Positions 1 through 7,931 of a stretch of 43,970 bases of DNA are shown one piece after another (the stretch's first letter is position 1; the number at the start of each line of letters is the position of its first letter). Under the pieces are notes generated by a model. It was not told the DNA's origin, made no database searches, and was given only the letters and a program-made list of their open reading frames with translations. Position numbers and translations under genes: made by a program. The stretch comes from Gammaproteobacteria bacterium (GTDB taxonomy: Bacteria; Pseudomonadota; Gammaproteobacteria; Xanthomonadales; SZUA-36), in the NCBI GenBank assembly GCA_024277815.1, contig JAJRUM010000029.1:1-43970 (forward strand), in the 5' to 3' direction.

Positions 1-171
1 GAAATCATGTATGGCCGTGTACCTCCTGGCTCAGTCGTTGTGCCTGGCAGCCTGCCCGCCAAAGATGGCAGTTACGCCCTGTACGCCGCCATAATTGTCA
101 AGCGAGTGGACGAACAGACACGTGCTAAAACCAGTATCAATGACTTGCTGCGGGCTGGCGTTGAAGCTTGA
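1..171 (+). CDS. dapD: DapD C-terminus (partial, cut by window edge)
   Basis: The first 56 codons run open from the left edge to a TGA at 169-171. The peptide has the end of the left-handed beta-helix ([15 protein letters not shown]) and a tail ending in [12 protein letters not shown], which matches the C-terminus of 2,3,4,5-tetrahydropyridine-2,6-dicarboxylate N-succinyltransferase. That enzyme succinylates tetrahydrodipicolinate in the lysine/diaminopimelate pathway. Its neighbour dapE at 526 removes the succinyl group two steps later, so the context agrees. Only the last fifth of the protein is visible and the active site is not included. Confidence 0.88.
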   Translation, partial: EIMYGRVPPGSVVVPGSLPAKDGSYALYAAIIVKRVDEQTRAKTSINDLLRAGVEA

Positions 172-186
172 GAGGCAGATACCATC

Positions 187-522
187 GTGTTGACCGTATA
201 CGGCATCAGGCAATGTGATACCTGCCGAAAAGCCCTGAAATGGCTGACGGCCAGGGGTATTGAACACCGGCTTCATGACTTCCGTAGCGATGGTCTCGAT
301 TTGCAATTATTGCAGGAATGGTTCAACTCGCCCTTTGCTGACAAACTGGTCAACCGTCGCAGCACCACCTGGCGGCAATTGACCGATGAGCAGCGGGTGT
401 TGCAGGGAGAGGAAATGTTACTTCTGTTGCAAGCGCGTCCGACGCTGATCAAGCGACCGGTTTTCGTGGCTGATTCGATTGTCGCAGTTGGTTTTAAACC
501 GCAAGAGCTTGAGGAGCTTTAG
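187..522 (+). CDS. ArsC/Spx-family reductase-like protein (YffB type)
   Basis: A 111-residue protein starting at a GTG 15 bases after dapD and ending 3 bases before dapE. It opens with a thioredoxin-like strand and the CDTCRKA motif (CxxC form), followed by the LHDFRSDGL segment and the TLIKRPVF segment typical of the ArsC/Spx/YffB family. YffB-type proteins lie next to dapE in E. coli and relatives, where their biochemical role is not settled; they are usually annotated as arsenate reductase-like. The position inside a dap operon argues against a dedicated arsenic function. Family assignment is firm, function is not. Confidence 0.85.
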   Translation: MLTVYGIRQCDTCRKALKWLTARGIEHRLHDFRSDGLDLQLLQEWFNSPFADKLVNRRSTTWRQLTDEQRVLQGEEMLLLLQARPTLIKRPVFVADSIVAVGFKPQELEEL

Positions 523-525
523 CCA

Positions 526-1668
526 GTGAGTACAACGCTTGAGCTTGCCTGTGAACTGATTAACCTGCGGTCAGTAACCCCCGATGATGCCGGTTGTCAG
601 AAATTACTGGTCGACAGACTGGCCAGGGCGGGGTTCACGGCCGAGTGGCTGCCATTCGGTGAGGTCAGCAATGTACTCATCACCCATGGCGGGAAGCAAC
701 CAGATGGCCCATCATTATGGTTCCTGGGACACACGGACGTGGTGCCCTCCGGGCCGGTGGGTGACTGGACCTCAGCCCCATTCGAGGCAGAAGTAAGGGG
801 AGATAAACTGTATGGCCGTGGTGCTGCCGACATGAAGGGTGCCGTGGCAGCCATGGTGACGGCTGCTGAGGCTTTTGCCGGTGCCCGGCCTGATCACGCG
901 GGGCAAATCGGCATTCTACTGACCAGTGATGAGGAAGGCATTGCGGTTGATGGTATTGCCCGGGTGGCAGAACTTCTCAGTACCCGCGGTGATGCGCCGC
1001 AGTATTGCCTCGTTGGTGAGCCCAGCAGCCAACAGACTCTCGGCGATACTGTCCGTATCGGACGGCGCGGGTCTATTCATGGCCGTCTGAAGGTTCACGG
1101 TGTGCAGGGCCACAGTGCTTTTCCGGACCAGTCAGATAACCCGATCCACAGGTTTGCACCTTTTCTCAAAGCATTGACCACTGAACAGTGGGACGGCGGT
1201 GATGACGACTTTCCACCCACTCAGTGCCAGGTGACCAATATCCATGCCGGTACCGGTGCGGAAAACGTTACCCCCGGTGAACTCGATGTCCGGTTCAACC
1301 TGCGCAATTCACCGGCGTCGCCATCGGCGCAGATCAAAGCCCGGGTCGAGGCACTATTGAAACAGCACGGGGTCGATCGCTACGACCTGGACTGGCGGGT
1401 TTCAGGGGAGCCCTTCTGCTCCGCCGCCGGTCAGCTACGAGTCGCCGTGGTTAATGCCATTGTGCGGGAATTGAGACTGGAGCCAGCGTTGAATACAGGT
1501 GGCGGTACATCCGACGGCCGTTTTCTTGCACCACTGGGAACAGAGGTAGTCGAGCTTGGCTTACTCAATAGCAGTATTCACCAGGTCGATGAAAATACGC
1601 CGGTGGCAGACCTCGAAAAGCTGTCAGGGGTTTATGGCCAGGTGATATTGCAGCTTCTTAAAGGCTGA
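526..1668 (+). CDS. dapE: Succinyl-diaminopimelate desuccinylase DapE
   Basis: A 380-residue M20-family zinc amidohydrolase, the usual DapE length. It hydrolyses N-succinyl-LL-diaminopimelate to succinate and LL-diaminopimelate for lysine and peptidoglycan synthesis. Visible landmarks are the first metal motif GHTDVVPSG (about residues 68-76), the bridging-aspartate region GRGAADMKG, the catalytic pair in TSDEEG, the GEPSS metal segment and the C-terminal GGGTSDGRF and NSSIHQVDE motifs. It starts at a GTG three bases after the ArsC-like gene, so the three genes are probably co-transcribed. A strong hairpin follows at 1706-1741. Confidence 0.95.
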   Translation: MSTTLELACELINLRSVTPDDAGCQKLLVDRLARAGFTAEWLPFGEVSNVLITHGGKQPDGPSLWFLGHTDVVPSGPVGDWTSAPFEAEVRGDKLYGRGAADMKGAVAAMVTAAEAFAGARPDHAGQIGILLTSDEEGIAVDGIARVAELLSTRGDAPQYCLVGEPSSQQTLGDTVRIGRRGSIHGRLKVHGVQGHSAFPDQSDNPIHRFAPFLKALTTEQWDGGDDDFPPTQCQVTNIHAGTGAENVTPGELDVRFNLRNSPASPSAQIKARVEALLKQHGVDRYDLDWRVSGEPFCSAAGQLRVAVVNAIVRELRLEPALNTGGGTSDGRFLAPLGTEVVELGLLNSSIHQVDENTPVADLEKLSGVYGQVILQLLKG

Positions 1669-1705
1669 CAAGACGGTGAACTGTCAGGCGTACCCGGTAG
1701 AACTG

Positions 1706-1741
1706 AAAAAAAACCGGTGCAGTCAGCTGCACCGGTTTTTT
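1706..1741. terminator. Bidirectional rho-independent terminator between dapE and the IPTL-CTERM gene
   Basis: A perfect 10-bp stem, ACCGGTGCAG (1713-1722) with CTGCACCGGT (1727-1736), has a TCAG loop. It is flanked by an A-run on the left (1706-1713) and a T-run on the right (1736-1741). The two flanking genes converge here, so it can end transcription from both strands. Confidence 0.9.
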
Positions 1742-1761
1742 GTCTGTGACTATTACCCGTT

Positions 1762-2496
1762 TTAAGTGCTGGCTTTCGAGCTGCGCTTGCGCCAGCCAAA
1801 CCAGGCCAGGGCGAGAGCCAGTGCCATCAGGCTGTACAGGCTCAGCGTGGGTATCGGTGATGGCGGAGACATCGTCTGCTCGACTATCGAGAATCGTGCC
1901 GCTGGAAAGTCCAGCCCGTCAGAAAAAACAATATTGAATGCAAAGAAGCTTGCCGGCGCAAGACCAAAAGGCACACCCAGTTGTTGAGCGAAAGTGTCGC
2001 CGACACCGCTGTCGGTTATACCTGATGGCCACCCAAATCTATGCTCAATGTTAGCGAAGGCAAGGGATGGTCCGCCAAGGGGAAATCCACTGCCCCCTAT
2101 TTGAAAAGTGATGTTACTACCGAATGCATTGGTAACGTAGTTGGAGCCTGGCAGATTAAAAGTGCCGCTGGGTGTCCAGCTACCGACATTGCCCGGTACA
2201 GCAGCCATGTTAAAACTTGTCGCCAGGCCGGGGAATGTCCCGGCACCTACAGATGCGTTGATATCAACCACAGAGTCATCTACGACCAGGCTGACCACGA
2301 ACTGGTCACCTATGCTTATTGTCGTTACGCCAGCGTCAAGTGAGGTTGCTGTCGCGATAAAATTCAGTGTGATGGAGGCAGCGTTAACTGGCGAAGCGAA
2401 TGCCAACAATACCAGCAACAGGCCGCTGAGCAGTCCAACTGAAAGGTTGTTGTTACTGCCGGTACGGGTACTTGTTTTTTTTGTGGAAATTATCAT
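1762..2496 (-). CDS. Exported IPTL-CTERM surface-sorting protein
   Basis: A 244-residue protein with an N-terminal export signal (hydrophobic stretch about residues 19-38, likely cut after ASPVNA). The body is beta-rich and low in charge. The C-terminus has the pattern PIPTLSLYSLMALALA, then a short hydrophobic segment and the basic tail GWRKRSSK. That tripartite tail is the IPTL-CTERM sorting signal, a relative of PEP-CTERM thought to be processed by exosortase XrtH-type enzymes. No exosortase is in this window. The function of the body is unknown; it looks like the beta-sandwich domains common in PEP-CTERM proteins. It shares its terminator with dapE. Confidence 0.75.
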   Translation of the reverse strand: MIISTKKTSTRTGSNNNLSVGLLSGLLLVLLAFASPVNAASITLNFIATATSLDAGVTTISIGDQFVVSLVVDDSVVDINASVGAGTFPGLATSFNMAAVPGNVGSWTPSGTFNLPGSNYVTNAFGSNITFQIGGSGFPLGGPSLAFANIEHRFGWPSGITDSGVGDTFAQQLGVPFGLAPASFFAFNIVFSDGLDFPAARFSIVEQTMSPPSPIPTLSLYSLMALALALAWFGWRKRSSKAST

Positions 2497-2589
2497 GACT
2501 CAGGTCCCTGATTTTTGAACTCGGGCGAATTGTGCAGCAGTTAGTGTCTAAAAGCAAGATTCGAGTGTTCTGTGGCATGCATGCCGCTG

Positions 2590-3600
2590 CTACTCAAGCA
2601 CATATAGTTGCCACAGGTCCTTGCGTGTCATCTGTAAAAACGGGCGAATTGCCAGTATGCCTGTTTTGCCGATGCTTTTTTCAAGGTACCGCAGTTCTTC
2701 AAATTTCTCCCTGGTACGCTGGCCCACGGGTGTATCCAGGCCGTTCTCACGCATCATCAAAACGCCTTTTGCCCGCAATGCGAGTTCGGTGTATAGACGC
2801 AAGTAACAAAGCATATCCACGACCATTGTCCCGGAAAACTTCTGCTTCAGGTCCCCCAGAAACCGGCCGATCTTTGATGAGCTGAATTCGCCTGAATTGA
2901 TTTGCTCCAGCAGCATGGCATCCTCATCAAAATCCACCTCCAGCCATTCGTGCATGGAACGGGCACTTTTTTGAAACACAAGTAACAGGATTGGCGGCAG
3001 TATCAGCAGTGTGCCTAATGTCGTCAGAATCGGTGTGCCAGGAAAATGATTGAATGCAGAGTGAACAGTGACAGCAAGAACAAAGCCAGGCACATACAGC
3101 AGCGGATTTATTTTCATGCTGCGCTCAGTTAAAACCTGGGCCATGACACTAAACAGCGCCATTGCACCGCCATGCATGATGGCTGTACCAAAACCACGCA
3201 CCACCCAAACTGCGATATGGGCATCGGATGCCAGATACAAATAGTAAAAGTTTTCAACCACACCGAAGCCGGCACCCACGGCAAAGCCCAGGATCGCAGC
3301 GTCAACCAGGAACCCTATGCGATTGGTTCTAAACAGGAAGATCATAACCGAGGCCTTGAGGCCTTCTTCAACAATTGGCGCTGCATAACGGGAATAGGCA
3401 GGTAAATCCCAGCCCAGGGCTGCAATGGTGTGGCCGTTTAACCAGTAGCCAGCAACAGGCAATAATGCACCTGCCAATATGACCCACAAGATGATATGCA
3501 AGCCGACCAGTTTGTAGCTGTCCATATACAAGAGCACAAGCAGGAAGATCACCACAGGCAGTAACCCTACCGGCGCCCTGATTAGCAAATCAGTCAACAT
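2590..3600 (-). CDS. PrsW-family intramembrane metalloprotease
   Basis: A 336-residue protein with about seven to eight predicted membrane segments in its first 220 residues. The conserved PrsW motifs are present in order: APIVEEGLK (glutamate pair), GFGVVEN, and histidine segments IMHGGAMALF and VTVHSAFNH. In Bacillus, PrsW cleaves the anti-sigma factor RsiW; members elsewhere have other or unknown substrates. A soluble C-terminal extension of about 115 residues follows the membrane domain, longer than in the Bacillus protein. It lies about 5 kb from an ECF sigma/anti-sigma pair (8744-9304 and 7932-8747); a link is possible but purely inferred. Confidence 0.8.
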   Translation of the reverse strand: MLTDLLIRAPVGLLPVVIFLLVLLYMDSYKLVGLHIILWVILAGALLPVAGYWLNGHTIAALGWDLPAYSRYAAPIVEEGLKASVMIFLFRTNRIGFLVDAAILGFAVGAGFGVVENFYYLYLASDAHIAVWVVRGFGTAIMHGGAMALFSVMAQVLTERSMKINPLLYVPGFVLAVTVHSAFNHFPGTPILTTLGTLLILPPILLLVFQKSARSMHEWLEVDFDEDAMLLEQINSGEFSSSKIGRFLGDLKQKFSGTMVVDMLCYLRLYTELALRAKGVLMMRENGLDTPVGQRTREKFEELRYLEKSIGKTGILAIRPFLQMTRKDLWQLYVLE

Positions 3601-3662
3601 GAATCAGTAAAATTCCTTCAGGGTCGTGTCAGCACACTATTTTGCGTGATGTAACCTGTTAT

Positions 3663-6620
3663 TCACAATATTTTCAGGGAAATCATTATTTCGTCATTCT
3701 GCCTGTTACTACCCCTGAAACCGGCAGCATAACCTGCAGACAAAGTCATTGCATGCCTGTGTGCCACGGTGAAATGGAGATCTATTTGAAATCCGGCACT
3801 GGTGAATGTTCGGTCAAAGCGCTCCCCAGGATCGGTCCATAGGGCGGCTACAAATAGTGCCGGACGAACCCAGCTTAGGAAGAACCCGGGTGTGCCCAAA
3901 GACTTGAAACGCACTGGCGGGAGATTCCATTCAGCCACAGACTTGACAAAATCACGCGCGCTGATGCCATCAATTTCAAAACCAGGCATCGAGTAGAACT
4001 TGCGATAGCGTTTTACTTCACCGTCATCCACATAGTTATTGCCAAAGCCGCCAAAGTAATAGTTGGTTAACGTATTCAGGCGATTACCATCGGCAATACC
4101 GGCAGAGTTATAAAGCCAAATGGAGGAATGTTTCCACGGTAGTGCAAGGCCAAAATCCAGTCCGATGCGTAGTTTGGGAATGGTCTTGTTATTTGCGTAG
4201 TCTGCTCTCGCTACAATATCCCAGCGCCAGCCTTTTTCATGGTCAACAGCGCCTAGTGATTTACGTGTATTGGTATAGTTGAACTCGACCTGTCCACGCA
4301 GAATATCTTCAAAAAACAAAGTGGGAATATTCTGGTTGCCTGGCAGGGTATCAAGGCCGGTGTAGTAGGCGACATCAGCAGAGAAATCCAGCACCCTCGG
4401 TTCATCAAAGATCAGTGCTTTCTGATAACCGACAATAAATGTATCACCCTTGCGACTGCGCTTGGTCGGCCCAAACAGATCATAAAAATCAGCATCATTG
4501 TGCCAGTAGCGTGCGTGCCAGTTCAATGCCCTGTATTCAGCGCTGAAATGCAGGCGCTCCCCGGAGTCCAGAGTGCTATCTGGTGAGTACGACGCACTGA
4601 TATCCAGATTGTGCAGCTGGGCGGGATCCTGAAATTTCATGGCCCAGCCTAGCGCCGCAGAATCCCGGTATCCTTCCATGACTGGGTAGCCCGACTCATA
4701 TTCCAATTCACGGTATGGTCGGTATTTCCCCTGATAGGTCACCTTGTCCTGATAATTGACTTCAGCAAGTGAATTGATGACATTCCAGTCGCGCACGACA
4801 GGGTGTTTTTTAGCGATCTCATTGCCCAGGAAGGTGATCGCGCTGAGATCTTCCAGTGGAATGGGGTCGATAACTACCGGTACGAAGCCGCTGCCGGTAA
4901 ATTCAAACACGATCAAAGAGCCATCATCACGGGGAATGGGGCGGAAAAATCCGGTTTCAGCGTTACTTACCGCTTGCATATCGCCGGTCTCGATCTCAAA
5001 ACGGAAAATGTTGGAGACCCCGGTAAGGAAAGAGCTGCCAAACAGGTAGCGGCCATCCGGGGAGAATACAAAGCCTTCCGGAACTGAGGTAACAAAATCG
5101 TATTCAGCTACAGGTTCCACATGGCCCTGTAACAGGTCCTCAGTGAGGAACACCCGCAGATACTGGCTGGCATCAATTTCTCCCAGTGACATTGACAGCA
5201 TGCTGCCGTCTGTTGAGACATCCAACTCGTAGGGCACCTGCCCATAGGGCCAGGAATAGACCTGATTCCATTCATTGTAAGGCGGCGGAACACGCACCAG
5301 GGACACATAGCCATTCAGGTGCCTCAGGCCCCATATGGACCCGTCTGCGGCGTTGAAAGCAAGGTCACCGACACGGGCGTCCTTGATCAGCATGTGCTTT
5401 TTGCCCGTATTCAGATTCACAGCCATCAGGTCCCGGTAGGCTGGATTGTCCGCAGTGAAAAACAACGTATTGCTTTGTGGGTCGTAGGCCGGTGATGTCA
5501 CACGGTATTTCATTGGGCCCTTGATATCGGTCACGTGCCTCACGCGTCCGTCATTCTTCGACCCACCGCCAATGGACATGACGCCGATATGCGCCACGAC
5601 ACCGGGATAGCGGAATGCACCAATCATTTCACTGCCATCGGGTGAAATGAATGAGCGCGAGATTGAACCAAGCGTCTGTTGTGTCAGCGGCTGTGCAGGT
5701 GTCAGTGCCTCTTCGTTGACCCTTGCAAGATTAGCCGCCTGGAAAGTCTTCTCCCAGGCAATCCAGTGATTCCATGCTTCATCCAGCGGCATGCCAAATA
5801 CCTGTTCAAATTGCTTCGCATAATAGCGTTTGCTGCCCTCTTTACGCCCCAGCCATTCAACCAGGTGTGTTGGCGAGTACTCCAATGCCAGGTATGAGAT
5901 GAAACGGGTGCCATAAAGGTAGGCATTCACTCCGGTCTGGAAATCCACACCCACACCTTCAGAGACGATACCGAGATTACTGTAGAAATGTGCGTTATCC
6001 CGGACCATGGCACGGAAAACCATCTCATCAAACGCACCTTGCGCCCGGCCAAGACCACCCGACATCCAGGTTTCCATGAAGACTGCAGCGCCTTCGAGGT
6101 ACCAGCGCGGTACCGTTAATCGAGGTGTAGCAAGATAGTTATAGATCATGGATTCAGGGTGTTCGCTATTCTGGCGTGGTTTGCCACCAAAAAAGCGCCG
6201 CCACTTGAAATCCTGTTTGGTCGCCATGTCCATGTTGGCGACGTGCACCAACTCGTGGTTCATCAACATGAAAACACGTTCACTGCTGGGCATGGTTTCG
6301 AGAGTTCTGCTGGCGGGTGCAATAAATACAGATATGCCATTTCGTGGTGATGCGGCGGCACCGGCATTGCCGTAATCGCTCAGGTCAGTGAGGATGACGG
6401 TGGTTTTTTCTTGTGGCTGCCAGCCGTATAGATACTTCTGGAATTCGTATGAGTTATGAAAGTTTCTTACAACATGTGGAACAAGGTAGGTCTGAAAAGG
6501 ATCAAAATAGAGTAAGCGTAAATCATCAGTTTCCAGCACATCCATTTCGAACGGTGCAGCCTGAATCGGGGTATATGCCATGCAGGAAAAGACAATCATC
6601 AATAATGCTTTCAATCGCAT
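3663..6620 (-). CDS. Secreted HELVH metalloprotease with beta-propeller and probable outer-membrane barrel
   Basis: A 985-residue protein starting at ATG 6620, chosen because GGGGAG lies 7 bases upstream; two further in-frame ATGs lie up to 30 bases upstream. A signal peptide is visible (cut near IQAA). The first domain has zinc motif HELVH (about residues 122-126) and a later glutamate in WYLEGAAVF (about 176), the gluzincin layout. Residues about 310-600 repeat the SPDG / DPQSNTLFF / SPDGRYLFG style of TolB-like propellers. The last third is rich in alternating aromatic strands and ends in MISLKIL, like a surface-antigen-type barrel. Such proteins are usually annotated as hypothetical; substrate and topology are unknown. 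Confidence 0.72.
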   Translation of the reverse strand: MRLKALLMIVFSCMAYTPIQAAPFEMDVLETDDLRLLYFDPFQTYLVPHVVRNFHNSYEFQKYLYGWQPQEKTTVILTDLSDYGNAGAAASPRNGISVFIAPASRTLETMPSSERVFMLMNHELVHVANMDMATKQDFKWRRFFGGKPRQNSEHPESMIYNYLATPRLTVPRWYLEGAAVFMETWMSGGLGRAQGAFDEMVFRAMVRDNAHFYSNLGIVSEGVGVDFQTGVNAYLYGTRFISYLALEYSPTHLVEWLGRKEGSKRYYAKQFEQVFGMPLDEAWNHWIAWEKTFQAANLARVNEEALTPAQPLTQQTLGSISRSFISPDGSEMIGAFRYPGVVAHIGVMSIGGGSKNDGRVRHVTDIKGPMKYRVTSPAYDPQSNTLFFTADNPAYRDLMAVNLNTGKKHMLIKDARVGDLAFNAADGSIWGLRHLNGYVSLVRVPPPYNEWNQVYSWPYGQVPYELDVSTDGSMLSMSLGEIDASQYLRVFLTEDLLQGHVEPVAEYDFVTSVPEGFVFSPDGRYLFGSSFLTGVSNIFRFEIETGDMQAVSNAETGFFRPIPRDDGSLIVFEFTGSGFVPVVIDPIPLEDLSAITFLGNEIAKKHPVVRDWNVINSLAEVNYQDKVTYQGKYRPYRELEYESGYPVMEGYRDSAALGWAMKFQDPAQLHNLDISASYSPDSTLDSGERLHFSAEYRALNWHARYWHNDADFYDLFGPTKRSRKGDTFIVGYQKALIFDEPRVLDFSADVAYYTGLDTLPGNQNIPTLFFEDILRGQVEFNYTNTRKSLGAVDHEKGWRWDIVARADYANNKTIPKLRIGLDFGLALPWKHSSIWLYNSAGIADGNRLNTLTNYYFGGFGNNYVDDGEVKRYRKFYSMPGFEIDGISARDFVKSVAEWNLPPVRFKSLGTPGFFLSWVRPALFVAALWTDPGERFDRTFTSAGFQIDLHFTVAHRHAMTLSAGYAAGFRGSNRQNDEIMISLKIL

Positions 6621-6688
6621 TCTGCATCTCCCCATGATCCAATGTCGCAAATCAGCCTGTTGAATAACTTATTTGTGATCTCTTGATG

Positions 6689-6717
6689 AAAAAACCGTCT
6701 GCCAGGTGGCAGACGGT
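6689..6717 (-). terminator. Rho-independent terminator of the repeat-protein gene
   Basis: On the minus strand a perfect 10-bp stem (ACCGTCTGCC, 4-base loop, GGCAGACGGT; 6717-6694) is followed by six T residues. It lies 61 bases past the stop codon of the repeat-protein gene. The six bases of A at 6689-6694 on the plus strand are the T-run. Confidence 0.88.
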
Positions 6718-6777
6718 GATTCCAGACTTTCTGGCCTACATGTTGCCTTTCAGCCCGATCTCCCCCTCACTAAAGGT

Positions 6778-7824
6778 TTATTGTGCCGCACCCCGAAGTG
6801 CCTCGCTGGCCATAGCGCTGCGGAAGGCATCACTTGACAGGGCAGCACGGAAGGCATCGTTCGCCATAGCGCTGCGGAAAGCGTCGCTGGCCATCGCACT
6901 GCGAAATGCATCGCTGACCATAGCGCTGCGGAAGGCGTCGCTGGCCATGGCTGAGCGGAAGGCTTCGTTTGCAAATGCACTGCGGAAGGCTTCGTTTGCC
7001 ATTGCGCTGCGGAATGCATCGCTGGACATCGCGCTACGAAAAGCGTCGCTGGCCATGGCTGAGCGGAAGGCTTCATTTGCAAATGCACTGCGGAAGGCGT
7101 CATTCGACAGGGCCTCACGGAAGGCGTCATTCGCCATCGCCGTGCGGAATGCCTCATTGGACATGGCTGAACGGAAGGCTTCATTGGACATGGCATCTGC
7201 AAGCGCGGCATCGTTTGCCAGGGCATCGCTGAAAGCAGCGTCATTGGCAAACGCGGTACGGAACGCCTCGTTCGCCATTGCTGAACGGAAAGCATCGCTG
7301 GCGAACGCGGTACGGAAAGCGTCACTGGCAAATGCTGTGCGGAAAGCGTCACTAGCCATCGCGGTACGGAAAGCGTCACTGGAAAATGCCGTGCGGAAGG
7401 CATCATTCGCAAACGCTGTTCTCAACGCATCATTCGCCATCGCGGTGCGGAAAGCGTCACTGGCAAACGCGGAACGGAAGGCATCGCTGGCCATGGCACT
7501 GCGAAATGCATCGCTGGCCATCGCGCTTCTGAATGCCTCAGAGGCCATTGCAGTCCTGAAAGCGTCACTTTGCATGGCTTCGGCGAAAGACGCATCGCTT
7601 ACCATGACCTGAAACAGATCGGTTTGCATCAACTGCGCAATACTTTCGTCACCAAGCTCTACGTCACCGCTGGTGATTTGCTCGCCCCGATAGCGTTCAG
7701 CTGGAACAATCGTTCCGGAAGCCTGGTCGCTGCCAGAAGGGAAATCACTACCCAGAAATGCAACGCCGCCAGCGACTATTGCCAAACCTGTAACAACTAT
7801 CCAGGTTTTCCTATTCATACTCAT
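6778..7824 (-). CDS. Membrane-anchored protein built of thirty 9-10-residue AFR repeats (no known family recognised)
   Basis: A 348-residue protein. Residues about 7-24 form one hydrophobic segment after a short basic N-terminus, so it is either anchored in the inner membrane or exported. A linker of about 50 residues follows. Residues 76-348 are thirty tandem units: twenty-seven of nine residues with consensus [S/N][D/E]AFR[S/T]A[M/F]A, and three of ten residues (SDASFAEAMQ, NDAAFSDALA, NDAALADAMS). Two units span 18 residues, exactly five alpha-helical turns; Phe at position 4 and Met/Phe at position 8 would line one face. Repeats run to the last residue. AGGAGCAGGA precedes the ATG. It follows the ECF sigma/anti-sigma pair and has its own terminator, so it is a likely target or partner of that sigma factor. 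I recognise no family. Confidence 0.85.
   Translation of the reverse strand: MSMNRKTWIVVTGLAIVAGGVAFLGSDFPSGSDQASGTIVPAERYRGEQITSGDVELGDESIAQLMQTDLFQVMVSDASFAEAMQSDAFRTAMASEAFRSAMASDAFRSAMASDAFRSAFASDAFRTAMANDALRTAFANDAFRTAFSSDAFRTAMASDAFRTAFASDAFRTAFASDAFRSAMANEAFRTAFANDAAFSDALANDAALADAMSNEAFRSAMSNEAFRTAMANDAFREALSNDAFRSAFANEAFRSAMASDAFRSAMSSDAFRSAMANEAFRSAFANEAFRSAMASDAFRSAMVSDAFRSAMASDAFRSAMANDAFRAALSSDAFRSAMASEALRGAAQ
6781..7599 (-). repeat. In-frame 27-bp tandem repeat array (30 units)
   Basis: This is the coding DNA of the repeat domain; most units are 27 bp and three are 30 bp. Units with the same peptide often use different codons, including AGC versus TCC for the same serine, so the array is old and maintained at protein level. 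A higher-order duplication is also visible: about 56 bases from 6935 recur 108 bp (four units) away from 7043 with a single difference. Confidence 0.9.
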
Positions 7825-7931
7825 GTTCCTGCTCCTCTTTGAATTTCGCTCATACAGACCTATATCCGGTCTATGAACCCAGTACTGCCACGAAACAGAA
7901 AAGTTGGTGGGTATAGCAAATTTCTTACAAT

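Noticed and set aside
31..306. A 91-codon minus-strand frame at the left edge
   Set aside because: It is the antisense of dapD and the ArsC-like gene, both of which have clear family matches.
6781..7599. The regular 27-bp repeats as a CRISPR array
   Set aside because: There are no unique spacers; units are contiguous, coding and in frame.
6683..7612. Long open frame on the plus strand across the repeat array (309 codons), and another minus-strand frame (220 codons)
   Set aside because: A 27-bp period keeps every frame free of stops once one unit is. Only the 348-residue frame has a membrane anchor, a ribosome-binding site and synonymous variation.
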